NCBI RefSeq assembly: GCF_014066305.1
Contig: NW_023501060.1
Coordinates: 186,001-250,000, forward strand
DNA from: Letharia columbiana
Lineage: Eukaryota > Ascomycota > Lecanoromycetes > Lecanorales > Parmeliaceae
DNA length: 64,000 nucleotides
Reading direction: 5' to 3'
Part shown: positions 10,869 to 23,193 of the stretch, piece after piece
How positions within the stretch are numbered: the first letter of the stretch is position 1
Layout of the letters: each line of letters begins with the position of its first letter
Translations under genes and position numbers: made by a program
The notes under the pieces: model-generated
Databases searched by the model: none
What the model was told of the DNA's origin: nothing
What the model saw: only the letters and a program-made list of their open reading frames with translations

Positions 10869-12129
10869 CTAATGCCCAGCAGACGAACGATCTCCAGGAT
10901 TTCCACGGATGGGAGGGTTGTAAACGATTTTCCTTGTCTTGATTGGAACCCATTTGTATCTAGGGATAGGACGGTTAGCAACCACGCCTCTTTGCAAGTA
11001 TCATGGAATGACGAACCTCTTCACCCAAATGCTTAGAGCTAGTAATGCGCTTGTAATCACAACGGTAGCTATACCCATCTTCTTCCTTTGGTCCATCTCT
11101 GGCTCCGCGGACCAATTCAGGAATTCCACCACATCCTTTGCCATTTGGGATGTTGTAGCGGGTGTGCTATCCTCATATTCGACGAGACCATCGTAGAGGA
11201 CGCGAGCCATTGCAATACCTGGCAAACAATGTCAGCTTCCTGCTCTATACCGGAGACCGCAGATAGGCTCACCAGTGCCAGGGAAGTAGGGATTGAAGTT
11301 CAATCCAGGAGCCACCGTGGCGCCTGGAGGCGGCTCCTCCGGGTACCCAGTCAATAGGGAGAAAATGTAGTTGCAGCCTCCATGTCTAGCCTTCACCATC
11401 AAGCTGAGATCCGGTGGGAGCGCTCCATTGTTCGCCGCACGGGCAGCCTCGTCGTTCTTGTAGGGTGCAGGAATATAGTCCGACAGCTTCCCTGGTCTCT
11501 TCTCGATCTCACCTTCATCATTGGGCTCGGTGTCGTATTCGTTCTCTTCAGCCATAGCTTTCATCTCGTCGACGGTATGGGAGGAGCCGACAAGTGATCG
11601 CCAAGGGATGCGGTTGAGGGAGTGACAAGACGAGCAGACTTCGCGGTAGACTTGGAAGCCACGTCGTAGGCTGTCATTTGTTAGCGAAGCTCGCGGTAAT
11701 TGAAGAAGGAAAGGCGTACGTTTGGTGGTCGAAGGTCTTTGTGAATTTCTCATGTTCCCACGGGTATTTAGTGGGGTGAAGTCTGCAGTCATGCTCAGCA
11801 CAATGTTCGGGGCCCTGCAGAGTAATGGTCGTACCCTTCTTCTTGCGGTGTCATTGCATATAGAGTGGGCCCGTAGAGATGATAGTACCACGCCATTGAT
11901 CCGAGAGCTAGGGCAGTGGTAGCCGTCCCAGCTACGGTCAGGCGGAAAGGAGAGGCAGCAGCTTCTGACGCAGCATCTATGGATGAGGAGGTGGTAGAGC
12001 GCTGAGGAAAGATTAGCTTGTCCGTGGCTGCCAATGGATCGAGGGATGGACTACGGTCGCCGTTCGCGCCAGCGAGCTGCGGGCATTGCCAGCCATACGC
12101 GCGGAGCGCAGGACTGAACGTGCCAACAT
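10869..12129 (-). CDS. CYT1: Cytochrome c1, heme subunit of the cytochrome bc1 complex
   Basis: Cytochrome c1 passes electrons from the Rieske protein to cytochrome c in mitochondrial complex III. I model six exons: 12129-12055, 12001-11835, 11782-11720, 11670-11273, 11218-11017 and 10959-10869. Introns are 49-57 bp, several with a perfect GCTAAC branch site, and the product is 331 aa. The N-terminus is an Arg/Ser/Ala-rich mitochondrial presequence ([12 protein letters not shown]) followed by a hydrophobic sorting segment before YHLYGPT. Heme attachment CSSCH is at about residues 113-117, and the axial Met lies in [11 protein letters not shown] (about 238). An acidic hinge region follows CSSCH, as in the family. 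A C-terminal membrane helix (about 270-290) anchors it, ending with [20 protein letters not shown]. Everything expected is present. It is divergent from a DAHP synthase gene. Confidence 0.95.
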
Positions 12130-12449
12130 GACGCCGTCTGGGCAGACTTGATACAAAAGAAATGACTCGACAATGGACGTGGTCGCCGCGATGGAGTGGG
12201 GAGTGGAGATTGAGGTCAGCGACGAGGAGATATTGTGATGCTTGGCGAGATGCTGCTGGTTGGCTTTAGATGTCTGTTACATTTGATTGGTTGATCGAGA
12301 CAATGCTGACTCAGCATGGGATTTTGCTGCAACACGGTTTTCATCGGCCTGATTTAAATTTCTCTGACTCCCTCGACTCCCTCACCGCCTGCAACTTCTA
12401 TTTCACTCTCTACTCCCGTACCATCTCACAGTCTACAAAAAATAAAAAC
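12130..12449. promoter_or_regulatory. Shared divergent promoter, CYT1 / DAHP synthase
   Basis: These 320 bp separate two start codons pointing outward. CT-rich sequence and short A runs precede the ATG at 12450, as is common upstream of fungal starts. No specific operator can be assigned. Confidence 0.5.
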
Positions 12450-13809
<1,360 letters not shown>

Positions 13810-14374
13810 AAAGTTATTTCGCCAAAAGTTCTGAGATACTACGACAGATTCTTTTAGACCAACCTCTGCATGTACCCGTCTTTTTGGGGGATTCCAGCAT
13901 TCCCTGTGTCATCCTTTGAGCATACAAGCAGCATCTGAGCATCATGGGCGCTGCCCCCTGTACTGTTTGAGTTGTCTGCTCCCTCCTGAGCCTTCCATCT
14001 GGCTGGGATTAGGACGGGATGTCTCTGACTAGAAGCCCCAGTTTCATGGGCGCTATCATTGCCTTTGTTCTGTCTCGCGTGGTCTCAGACACAACAATTT
14101 CCTTGTCGAGATCTCTCCGATCCTTTGTCCCAGAAGACTCATGCTTTTGCCCTTTCCTTTGTTGCTCTTTACCTCCTTTGTCTCTGTTCTCATGCTGTCT
14201 TTATTGTTCATGATCGCTCCTCTACCTACATCTATCAGAGAAAATGCAAGCTTCTTCCTTCCCTCATCTTTAAGAGTCCTCTGCTGGCCCCGATCTCTCA
14301 TCCATCAATTCTACCTTCTCATTCCCTATCCAACCAAAACCGCTGCCCGACCAGCAAACCTTTCTATATCAACC
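13810..14374. other. Intergenic, CT-rich upstream region
   Basis: CT-rich stretches increase toward 14374, consistent with a promoter/5' UTR of the next gene. Frames extending through here from the next gene lack a good start. Confidence 0.45.
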
Positions 14375-15163
14375 ATGGGCAACACTACTTCCCTCCATGT
14401 CGCGCTGTTTGGCGGCGTACCAGACCGCAAAAAACAAGCATGGGTAAGACCCAAGGCTCCACGATCGAATAATAACGGACAGGCGGGCCCTTCAACAAGC
14501 AACTATCCGGGCCCTCCCGGGGAAATGCAGGAATACGACGATGAAGCAGGACTACATGACTCTTCACACCCACCTCCTGCCAGCAAAGGGCCGCCAAGGC
14601 CCCACACAGCTCAAACGCATACCCCTGGGCCCGAAGCTGGACACTCTTCTCCAACAGGCGGACCAAAACCTCAACGTCCGTCGCGCATGCCAACCTACCA
14701 TGTTGAAGACGAGGAGTTCCCAATCCACACACCCGGACCTGGTTCAAGACTCACGGGGAGTTCTCAAGTAGGTCCCCCCATCCCACAAGCTCAACCCCCC
14801 AAACGTCAAAAGCAGCCACCGCACTCCCGACGCCCCTCTCTGACAAACCCCCGCACCAGCAGTCCCCATTCTCGTCCCCCTGGGGATCGATCTCGCCAGC
14901 AACCTCCTCCTCCGCCTCGTCATTCACACTCAGCAGCTCCTCATCCTCATTCTCAGCCTCATCCTCACTCAACAGCCCCTCATCCTCATCCTCATCCTCG
15001 CTCTCGCACTCCACCCTCAGCACCACCGCATCCACACGGACGTCACGCAGAAGGCGGTGGCGGAGAGCGAGGCGGTATGCGCCATCCGAGAGATTCGCGC
15101 GATGCGGTGCGGGATCCGCGTCGGATTACGGGGCGTAGCCGGAGGGGGGAGGAGGGGGTGTAG
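14375..15163 (+). CDS. Low-complexity Pro/His/Ser-rich protein, possible N-myristoylation
   Basis: The ATG at 14375 sits in an excellent context (AACCATGGGC), and MGNTTSLH fits an N-myristoylation signal. The next ~30 residues (ALFGGVPDRKKQAWVRPKAP) look normal; the rest is low complexity (PGP, HPHPH, basic tail) with no domain. 262 aa as drawn. The downstream frame is uncertain: after about 14765 another frame reads as a smoother Ser-rich tail (SPFSSPWGSIS), and GTAAGA (about 14441) and GTAGGT (about 14767) are possible donors. The start is moderately supported, the 3' structure is not. I do not recognise the family. Confidence 0.45.
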   Translation: MGNTTSLHVALFGGVPDRKKQAWVRPKAPRSNNNGQAGPSTSNYPGPPGEMQEYDDEAGLHDSSHPPPASKGPPRPHTAQTHTPGPEAGHSSPTGGPKPQRPSRMPTYHVEDEEFPIHTPGPGSRLTGSSQVGPPIPQAQPPKRQKQPPHSRRPSLTNPRTSSPHSRPPGDRSRQQPPPPPRHSHSAAPHPHSQPHPHSTAPHPHPHPRSRTPPSAPPHPHGRHAEGGGGERGGMRHPRDSRDAVRDPRRITGRSRRGEEGV

Positions 15164-15170
15164 GAGAGGA

Positions 15171-15222
15171 GCGAGGAGAGGAGAGGAGAGGAGAGGAGAG
15201 GAGAGGAGAGGAGAGGAGAAGA
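15171..15222. repeat. GGAGA microsatellite
   Basis: About ten tandem copies of the pentamer GAGAG/GGAGA lie just past the stop of the preceding gene, in its probable 3' UTR. Confidence 0.9.
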
Positions 15223-15225
15223 GGG

Positions 15226-16039
15226 TTGGTCTTGCGAGTAAGCGTGGTGTTCGCGTTGGAGGCGGGGAGAGAAGAATCGCGAGAGTCGCTTTGTAAGATA
15301 TCTATTCACATATTGAAGCGGAGCGTACTCAACTTACCAAGCTACTTTCGCGCCTTCGTTGTATGCAAATCACCCCAAGCACATCGCCACGTTTGCGGTA
15401 AAGAGCCACCCACAAGACCTATCCACCCCCCGTGAGAACCTCTTCTGCACATACATGTACCTCTCTCTCTGTCTCTGTGAAGGGATCCTAAGCCAAACAG
15501 CGGACCGGGAGTCGACTGTTAGCCAGCTGAATGTGGACACAATCTCACCCAAAGCGGTAGGGTAGCAAGCTTTGGAGGGGTACTGGAGGGAGCGAGCGTC
15601 GAAGAGACAGTGGTGTGGGGATAGTAGAGGGTGTAAGGAACGGGGTTGGGCGAAATGACTTTTTGATGGTGAAAAGGTAACTGACGATAATGAAATGAAA
15701 TGAAATGGAAGCCATATCAGCAGTAGTCATCCGAAACGTCGAAGAATGAAGAGCGGACACCACAACCGTAGTACAGACCGAAGTAGCGAACGGCTCCCGC
15801 AACGGTATTATTCTTACACTGGACGCCCGCCGTACTATACTGCTATGCTATGAATAGTAGCACCATGCCAGACCGTTCAAAGGGAATATATACGCCCAAG
15901 TTGCTATATCCCAAGATTCAAGACGCCATAGAAATGCTCATATGCAAGCCATGCCATTTCCAAGATAACTACAAGAGTCCTCTCAAGCGCCGCCGATGAA
16001 GGAATCAAATATGCACAATACGATACCTTTACAATGTTC
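15226..16039. other. Intergenic, no gene seen
   Basis: Only short frames without motifs. It lies between the 3' ends of the low-complexity gene (+) and the MFS transporter (-). Confidence 0.5.
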
Positions 16040-18432
16040 CTAAAGTTTGATCTGAAACCTTGGACTCTTCCTTATCCTTTCACCATACTTGTAGAAGATA
16101 ATCGGTATAGGACACATGGCCACTGCAATGAATGCCAGCAGGGAGTTTCCCCACCCAAGACCAAGTGTTGCGTACATCTTTTGCCCGGCCAGAGGTAATA
16201 ATGCACCAATGAGAGAGCGTAGGACGGTATTAGCTGCAAGGGCGGAGGCGGCGTAGATGGTGAAGGCGTCGACGAGGTAAGTTTGAATGGGCATGAATGT
16301 GGCGAGGAGGCCCAATCCAACCATACCAGTACCGATGATAGGAACTATCCAGAAAACATGTTTGTCTGCTGTCCATCCATACAAGAACACTGCATGACGT
16401 TAGTACGGCGCTCGTAGCATCCAAAAGGTGCAGACACACAGCCAATGGGTATAATGAAAGACCCCGGAATCATCGGCGGAAGTCGGTACTCAGCCTTCAT
16501 TTCCCCCGTCTTCGACTTCGCCTTCAAAATCCTGTCGCTTGCAATGCCAAAGATGACCACCCCAAACAACGACCCTACTCCAATGCCAAGGTACGTCAGA
16601 CCAACGGAGCCCTGACTGAAATGATATTGATTTTCGTAGACCTCTGTAATCGTAGTGAAGAGAAGATATAGATATCCGTAGACCACAGCCATATAGGTAG
16701 ACAGCGCCAGAACGATAGGCGAAAAAAACAGCAGCTTCATGGGTCGGACAATGGAGACTTTAAAGAGGGCCGCTGGGCTAAGCGGAGATGCCAACTTGGA
16801 TCTGAGGTTTTCGTTGCCGGTCTCTTTTCGGAGCTTCTTCGCCTTACGCTCGAGGATGATGGGAGGGTATGTTTCTCGAAGGGAGAGGAAGGCTGAAATT
16901 GTAATCACGCCCGCCTAAGGTATCGTTGGTAGGACACCTACTTGACAAAGGGGGGAGTATAAGCTTACCGCCATAGCGATGACCCAAAAAATCCACCGCC
17001 ATCCTTTTGCTTGAGCCAAGTATCCACCAGCTACAGGTCCAATCACAGGGCCCATCAAAGGGCCTAGAGCCCAGATAGCCATGACACCTCCTCGCTTCTG
17101 CTGAATGATCATATCCGATATCGTCCCTCCACCAATAGTCAATGGGCATGAACCAAAAGTCCCTTGTAGGAAACGCCAGCCAATGAGCATGTTGAGGTTA
17201 CTCGACACAGCGCATGCAATCGTGAAAACTATGAAAAGGACGTTGCAGACGTGGTAGACGGGGACACGGCCATATAGCTCAGAAAGCGGAGCAATAGTTA
17301 TGGGACCAAAGGCGTACCCAAGAATGTAGACGGAAACGACGAAAGAGGCGAGTTCTTCATTGGTCGATTTGAACTCTGTCATGACTTCGGGAACTGCAGG
17401 TGCCAGCATGGAAGAGGCCAAGGGACTGTTATCTATTAGCATCTTGTACCCGATGGGAGAAGCTTGGAGGTTCACTTGCGTTAAGAAGGTGATGGATGCA
17501 ATGACCGCAACGTTGGCCCACTTCAGCTTTTCGGACCAATTTATGGGATTTTGGGGGTCATCTGGTCCATCCCAGTCCACTATATTCGGATCCGCCTCTG
17601 TCTTTATTGTCTCAGGCTCTTTCTTATCTGAGTCTTCGCTGCGATGGCCCGCTTCAAGATCGATTTCTTTCTCCAAGCTGGAGCCAGCGGGTGATGCTTT
17701 TCCATTTGGCACCAGGAATGCCGAGATAGGTACCTTTTCTGGGTCTGTGTTACTGGCTGCTTCATGAACCGAGTCAAATGCTTTCTCCGGATCTGTCGAT
17801 GGTCCTGCTTCTGGAACAAAGTCTGGTGCTGTCTCTGGGACTGACGCTGGTATTACTTCAGGCTTTGTTGACGTCGGTGCTTTAGATGCCGTACCAGGTA
17901 CTATCTCTAGATTCGTTGATGAAATTGCCTCTGGCGCAGATAGATATGCTTTTGTTGCGGAGGCTGACGCTGCCCCAGGGGCTATCTGTGTATGTTTCTC
18001 GTCCGGTCCCGGTGTCAGAGCCTTCTCAAAGCTTGGTAACCCTACTCCGCCAAGCGCTGCCGGTACCGTTCTACCTGTTGTCATCCGATCTTCAGAAGCC
18101 GATGATGAGGCCTTTTCAGGAACCCACTGGGATATTGTCGAAGGTGCTAGACCAGCCGGAGAGGGTTTGTTTATTGCAGATAGACCGGCGTGTTGACCTT
18201 GGGGAGGTACGCTGGATGCTGCTGCTACAGACGCTGTAGCAGAGGGTTGTTCTGGAGCTTCTGAGAATGCGTCGGTGGTAGATGCTAAAGACTGTGTCTC
18301 CGCAGTCGCGGTAGGGTTGTGGCTTTCAGGAAGCGCTGGTGATGGCGCGTGGGAGGGAAAAATTGGATGCGATTCCCGAGTGGGAGTGGCAAAGGCTTCA
18401 GTGGAGGCAATGGACTGTGTTTCTGTAGGCAT
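16040..18432 (-). CDS. MFS multidrug transporter (DHA1 type) with long N-terminal extension
   Basis: A proton-driven plasma-membrane exporter of the major facilitator superfamily. Three exons: 18432-16969, 16914-16440 and 16389-16040; introns 54 and 50 bp; 762 aa. The membrane part begins about residue 300 after the typical lead-in [14 protein letters not shown]. Motif A-like [11 protein letters not shown] follows TM2, and [21 protein letters not shown] and [17 protein letters not shown] mark TM4-5; a central cytoplasmic loop ([11 protein letters not shown]) precedes the second half, giving about 12 helices in total. The N-terminal ~290 residues are rich in Ala, Pro, Ser, Thr and Glu, with degenerate repeats around [10 protein letters not shown] / [10 protein letters not shown] and ETQSIAST / ETQSLAST. 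Family members normally have about 70-120 residues there. Substrates cannot be inferred. Confidence 0.9.
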
Positions 18433-19181
18433 ATCTGCATCATGGCCCTCGAGAGCTGCCGTCTGTTCTCTCTGCTTTTCGAGACTTGCATTGTTGTCTC
18501 CACCTATAGCTTCTGCCAGGGCGTATTCTGCGTCTGATAGCCATCATTAGCCCCATGTTTTCATTCTTCATTCTTCATTCTCCATGCTTGTTTTGGAGAG
18601 ACATTGAGATTGTTGGAGCAGCTCGTTCGAAGACATACTCATGATTGAGGCTTTCTGTGTGGTCCAAAAGACTGTTCAATTGTCAAGGCATGGCAGGATA
18701 GGAGAGTTTCCGGGCCGTAACAAGTGAAGCTTGTTTTCCTTCCCGCGGTCCTCTATCAGCAGTCAGCACATTTGCATCAATTCATGTGTCGGTAGAAGAT
18801 AAGATAATGCTTACATGGGGCAATTGATGACTTGTTGTGATTAAACACTCGTGAGATTTGGTGTTTCTTTTTTCCATTTCTTGAACGGAGGGTATTTTAG
18901 ACTTTAGCTTAGGGACATGATCGGTCTATAATTCATGGCAGTCTCGGTACAAAAAGTGCCGTAAACGCCAAGGATTTGCATAAAATGGTACATTCACATA
19001 ACTTAATCATTACCGACGTCCGTCATCAGCCCTATCCTTTTTCTCATTTATGTAAAGTAATGTAGACATGGTCCATCCTTGACTATGTGACGGGGTACAC
19101 CCAGAAATAAGATATCTTATACATCACCTCCAAGTTGTAATAATATTGCACCCGAAGTAAAGCCAAGACAATAAACCCATC
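18433..19181. promoter_or_regulatory. Divergent intergenic region, MFS transporter / acetyltransferase
   Basis: These 749 bp separate two outward-pointing starts, so the two genes may be co-regulated. No specific site is recognised. Confidence 0.45.
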
Positions 19182-19844
19182 ATGACGATTTCCGAGAACA
19201 AGCAAAGAATGCTCCAGGGTGAGCTCTACCATTGCTGGACTCCGGAGCTCATCCGGGAACGTGAGCGCTGCAGAGACGCATGTCAACGTCTCCTTGATGC
19301 TCGGGAACCATCCCGTCGAAGACAGGTCGAGCTCTGGCGTGGTATCAATGGTGACTCTTCACCAATGCCATCCCCACTTCCAGACCCGAAAGAAGATACT
19401 GCTCTCTTTGAAGATGATCCTCGAGTTGATGCTCCTATCCACATTGATTATGGAACCAATGTCCGTCTAGGATCCAATGTTCAGCTCAATTGCAACTGCA
19501 CCATCATTGATACCTGCCTTGTCTCTATCGGATCTCGAACTCTGGTTGCGCCAAATGTCTCCTTCTACAGTGGAACACATCCACTTGACCCGCAGCTACG
19601 CAATGGGACCCGAGGTCCGGAGACGGGCAAGGAGATCCATGTGGGAGAGGATTGCTGGATCGGCGGCGGTGCTATCATCTTGCCAGGTGTGACCATTGGA
19701 AGAGGTTCCACCGTGGGAGCGGGCAGCGTGGTGACGAAAGATGTACCACCATTCCATGTGGTGGCTGGCAATCCTGCCAGGATCATTCGCAAAATTGAAA
19801 CAACAATGTCCAAGGAGTTGTCCGAGTCTGACAGAAAAGACTGA
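19182..19844 (+). CDS. Maltose/galactoside O-acetyltransferase-like (NodL/LacA family)
   Basis: An acetyl-CoA-dependent sugar O-acetyltransferase of the left-handed beta-helix class, probably cytosolic. It is an intronless frame of 220 aa. The N-terminal Mac domain is visible (KQRMLQGELYHCWTPELIRER...CQRLL, about residues 6-40). A linker (about 45-80) is longer than in bacterial NodL and contains acidic DPKEDTALFEDDP. Hexapeptide repeats follow: GTNVRLGSNVQLN, IGSRTLVAPNVSFYSGTHPLD with the catalytic His, IHVGEDCWIGGGAIILPGVTIGRGSTVGAGSVVTKDVPPF, and the AGNPARIIRKI cap. All core elements are intact. The start has a good context (CATCATGACG). It is divergent from the MFS gene, so acetylation plus export is possible but unproven. 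Confidence 0.9.
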   Translation: MTISENKQRMLQGELYHCWTPELIRERERCRDACQRLLDAREPSRRRQVELWRGINGDSSPMPSPLPDPKEDTALFEDDPRVDAPIHIDYGTNVRLGSNVQLNCNCTIIDTCLVSIGSRTLVAPNVSFYSGTHPLDPQLRNGTRGPETGKEIHVGEDCWIGGGAIILPGVTIGRGSTVGAGSVVTKDVPPFHVVAGNPARIIRKIETTMSKELSESDRKD

Positions 19845-20098
19845 TGCAAAAGGTCTCGTATATCATGGAAGTAAAGGGCCTACAAGGTGCAAGGTGCAAG
19901 GAGCAAGGCAATATTGATGTGGCATTACTATTTTTTATTTACATATCAGCTTTGGACTGGTCACAAAGAGATTGGGCCTACCGTAATGTATGTAATTTAT
20001 GTAATGTATGCAACCCAATCATTACTTAGCCACCGAAATGCCTGCGACGCCACCAGTGAATAATCATGCATTATCATAATGCGTACTTTACGTCGGTA

Positions 20099-20154
20099 CC
20101 CTTGGACCCCTGGACCCTTGGACCCTTGGACCCTTGGACCCTTGGACCCCTGGA
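20099..20154. repeat. 8-bp tandem repeat, about seven units
   Basis: Seven consecutive octamers CCCTTGGA, two of them CCCCTGGA, end in a degenerate CCCTGAAA pair. Upstream at about 19882-19908 there is a separate short run of GCAAGGT/GCAAGGA. Both are noncoding, between the acetyltransferase and the F-box-like gene. Confidence 0.9.
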
Positions 20155-20426
20155 CCCTGAAAGACCCTGAAAAACAATATCGCCGCACTATATCAGAATC
20201 CAGGATGCTGACACCAGATCTTCTACCACATATATATATTCACGTATGAAAATCCTAACATCACTTCGCCTTTTTCTCACCAATCAAAATCACCAATCAC
20301 AATAGAGCATAGCAAAGAAAGGAATCATGGTCAGCACAGTGCTGTCCTGATAACTCCGATGCCAGACTCATACAATTCCCAAATAGTGTCTTTCCTACGT
20401 GATCAGACCAAAGAGAGCGAGCGATC

Positions 20427-21723
20427 ATGGTGAGTCCAATACGAACACCCGAGTCATACCCTCCCCAACAATGATTCGCAGTCGCTTATCCATCACTCTT
20501 CCATAGCCAGACTTCCTTGGTCTCTGTCCTGAGGTTCGCTGCCTCATCTACACCTACCTCTTCCCACAGCCTAGCCATGAAATCCTCGCCTTATCAAGAG
20601 AAGCCAAACACGATTACTCCAAGGGGGCGCCTAGCAGCTGGTACGCAGACTCACTCCAAGAAGGTCTCGTCTATGGCAGCCACACGGCCAGAACTGCTCC
20701 AACAAATGCATCTTTCCTCCGCACCTGCCGCCTCATAAACACCGAGGCCACCCCCATCTTCTATGGCGCAAACAAGATCATTGCATACGCCGAGGATAAC
20801 AACGACATCTTCTACTGGTTACTTGATATCGGTGAGCGCAACAGAAGAGCCATACGTCACCTCGAAATCGGCTGGGCCTACGGTGTCAGTATCGAGTCTG
20901 GGAGAGGCAACATGCACGGCATCCTAGAGAAGATTGAAGATATGGGGGAATCGGAAGATGACGAAATTCGAGAGCACCGGCAACAATTGATCGACATGGT
21001 GAAGCGACTTGAGAAAAAGACAATCCGCCTCAGTAAATGAATTTCCCCCAGCTCCCTTAATAGACAAGTTCTGCTGACCATTCATTGCTCACAGTTGTCC
21101 GCACCCTCCACCTCCTTGTCACCAACCAAGACCTCCAATGTAAGCTGCCAATCCCCAACCCTTTCATTCAGCCATCCTAACTTCCTCCAACAGCCCTTTC
21201 AGTCTACCTCCCTGGCATCGACGGTGGCGACATTTGGGACCTTCCCAACCCAAATTTCTACTTCGCCGAAGAACTCTTTTCAAACTCCACCACAAGTGTA
21301 CACGCTTGCATCCCCGAAGCCCTGGCAAGAATGATCGGCATCAAGACCCTCACTATTGGCTACACCAAAGACATCGAACTAGCCGAGGAAATCGCCAGGG
21401 CCACAGGAGCGAAACAGTTGTTAATCGAAACGATGCCGGAGGGCAACACGTTAATGTTGAGTGCAGCAGAGCAGGCCGAATGGGCAAGCAGAGGTTGGAG
21501 TTTAGAAGGCAGGACGGCGAAGAAGGCGCTGAAACCAAATACTGTCGAGGATTACTCGGGGAATGGGACCGAGGAGGAGAGGAAGAGTGAGGTGCAGAGT
21601 GGATCCACAAGCGAGGGATATGCCGAGGGTGGGAGATTGAAGGCAAGCATGCTCCATGATATGGGGAGTGAAGAGTCTAGTGAAGTGATTGATGACTCGA
21701 GTTCGGGCCGGGACTACGATTGA
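20427..21723 (+). CDS. F-box-like N-terminal domain protein
   Basis: Four exons: 20427-20429 (the ATG alone), 20507-21032, 21095-21139 and 21194-21723; introns 77, 62 and 54 bp; 367 aa. The ATG is followed directly by GTGAGT, and exon 2 starts with the conserved N-terminus, giving MPDFLGLCPEVRCLIYTYLFP. This resembles the LPPELRxLIY start common to fungal F-box/2EXR-type proteins. Next comes FLRTCRLINTEATPIFYGAN, the second hallmark of this group (LLRTCRxIxxEAxxxLYxxN). The remainder is an alpha-rich region followed by an acidic Ser-rich tail. Such proteins are often substrate adaptors for Skp1-Cullin ubiquitin ligases, but Skp1 binding here is only inferred. The upstream frame has no other Met before the conserved segment, which supports the start. 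Confidence 0.75.
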
Positions 21724-23193
21724 GCGAGGGAAAAAAGGAAGGAGCGAAGTGAGGAAATGGATGATGATACAAACACAAGGAGAGAGCTTCGGAGGCGTAA
21801 AGCGGATGGCGAGACGAACGAACGAACGAGCGAGCAGGCTGCTTAAGCATACGGAGAGCACTAGGGGTTTCCCGTGGTGGATGTGATATCCTCTAAGATT
21901 ACAAGCTTTTCTTGCTGCTTCTCGGCTTATGTACGTCTCTGTTCTACAGTTGCAGCTCAGCGCGATGTGTAGCAGAACACGAAGCTAGGACGATAGGTGA
22001 CCTTTCGGTGACAATTCAACTCAACTCTGCATATTCTGGACGAGAAAGGATGCCCTGAGAACAAGTTGCGACCCAACTGCTCGACCTACAACATCACTAA
22101 GGCGCAGACCATGATTTGATGGCTCGACCTGCCGTTCCTTGGCCACTACTACTTCTTGCCTCTTTCCATCGTCGGATGACATTGATCCTCTGGGCGAACA
22201 AGTGAGGCGAAGATCCTGTCAGTGGTTACGAGCGTGGTGTCCGGCATTCGTTGTTCAGGCCAGTTCGTCCAGCTCCTCCAGCTTCTCTCTATTTTCAATG
22301 CACCCATACAACGGTAGACTCTACGGCCACTAGGACGTGGGCAGAGGATTTCATAAATGGCGTTCTCATTGCAGGAACCTTTCGAAGTGCCATGAGTCGC
22401 ATGCCTCATCCCACAAACGTTACGAGCCGGACGACTCAACACGACACATCGCAAAAGCAGCCTCGATCGCACTGGGCTACGTCAAGGAGCGACATACAAA
22501 ACGAGATAGACGAGAATCGGGGAGCATAGGCATCGTTGAGGCTCGGTGAGCAGTCAGTGGCTCCCTCAACACAAACTCCACCAGCTCTGGAGATCAAAGA
22601 ATCTCCTGCAAGTTGTACCCACTCAAGCCTTGCTCTGGTTACCAAAATGTTCTCGTGTGGATGATTTTCCTGACCACGCAATCTTCTGCCTCAAACGCTC
22701 TCTTCGCTTTTACGTCCTGATTGATATATATAACATATTCCTGCTCAATTGTCGCTTTCACGATTTACTGAAATCTGGCCCTTTCTAAACCACCAATTTG
22801 ACTGGTGCTTTATGTGACCATCCTATACGGATAGAGATTAATCGTACATGAAGAGCTCTCCTGCTTCGGGTTCATCTGCAGAGTCTAGCTGATACAAGCA
22901 TCTGACAACCCTACTCCATTCACACAGTCAAGTTTTCTGACTGAGATTGTCCGCTGGTTGACCATTGGACAATACTGATTTCAAAGGTGACAGCTATGGC
23001 GAAAGGGGCTGAGGACGTCTCATACCTTCTCAAATGACGATCACTTTACTCACCAATTTGCTCACTATCAGTCTCTTATAGGTCACGCTCATGACGGTGA
23101 AGTGTTAACAATATGAAAGCGCTTGGCAAGTGAACTTAAAAGACGCAGCTTGCTCATCCTTACAGATTCATCTGATCAACCTCTACAGCAAAG
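21724..23193. other. Intergenic, no supported gene
   Basis: Several short overlapping frames (for example 22139-22550 on both strands) show no motif, signal peptide or consistent splice signals. The last ~200 bp is probably the promoter of the gene at 23194. Confidence 0.5.

Noticed and set aside
20099..20154. CRISPR-like or telomeric repeat
   Set aside because: Units are contiguous octamers without spacers, and the unit is not the fungal telomere TTAGGG.
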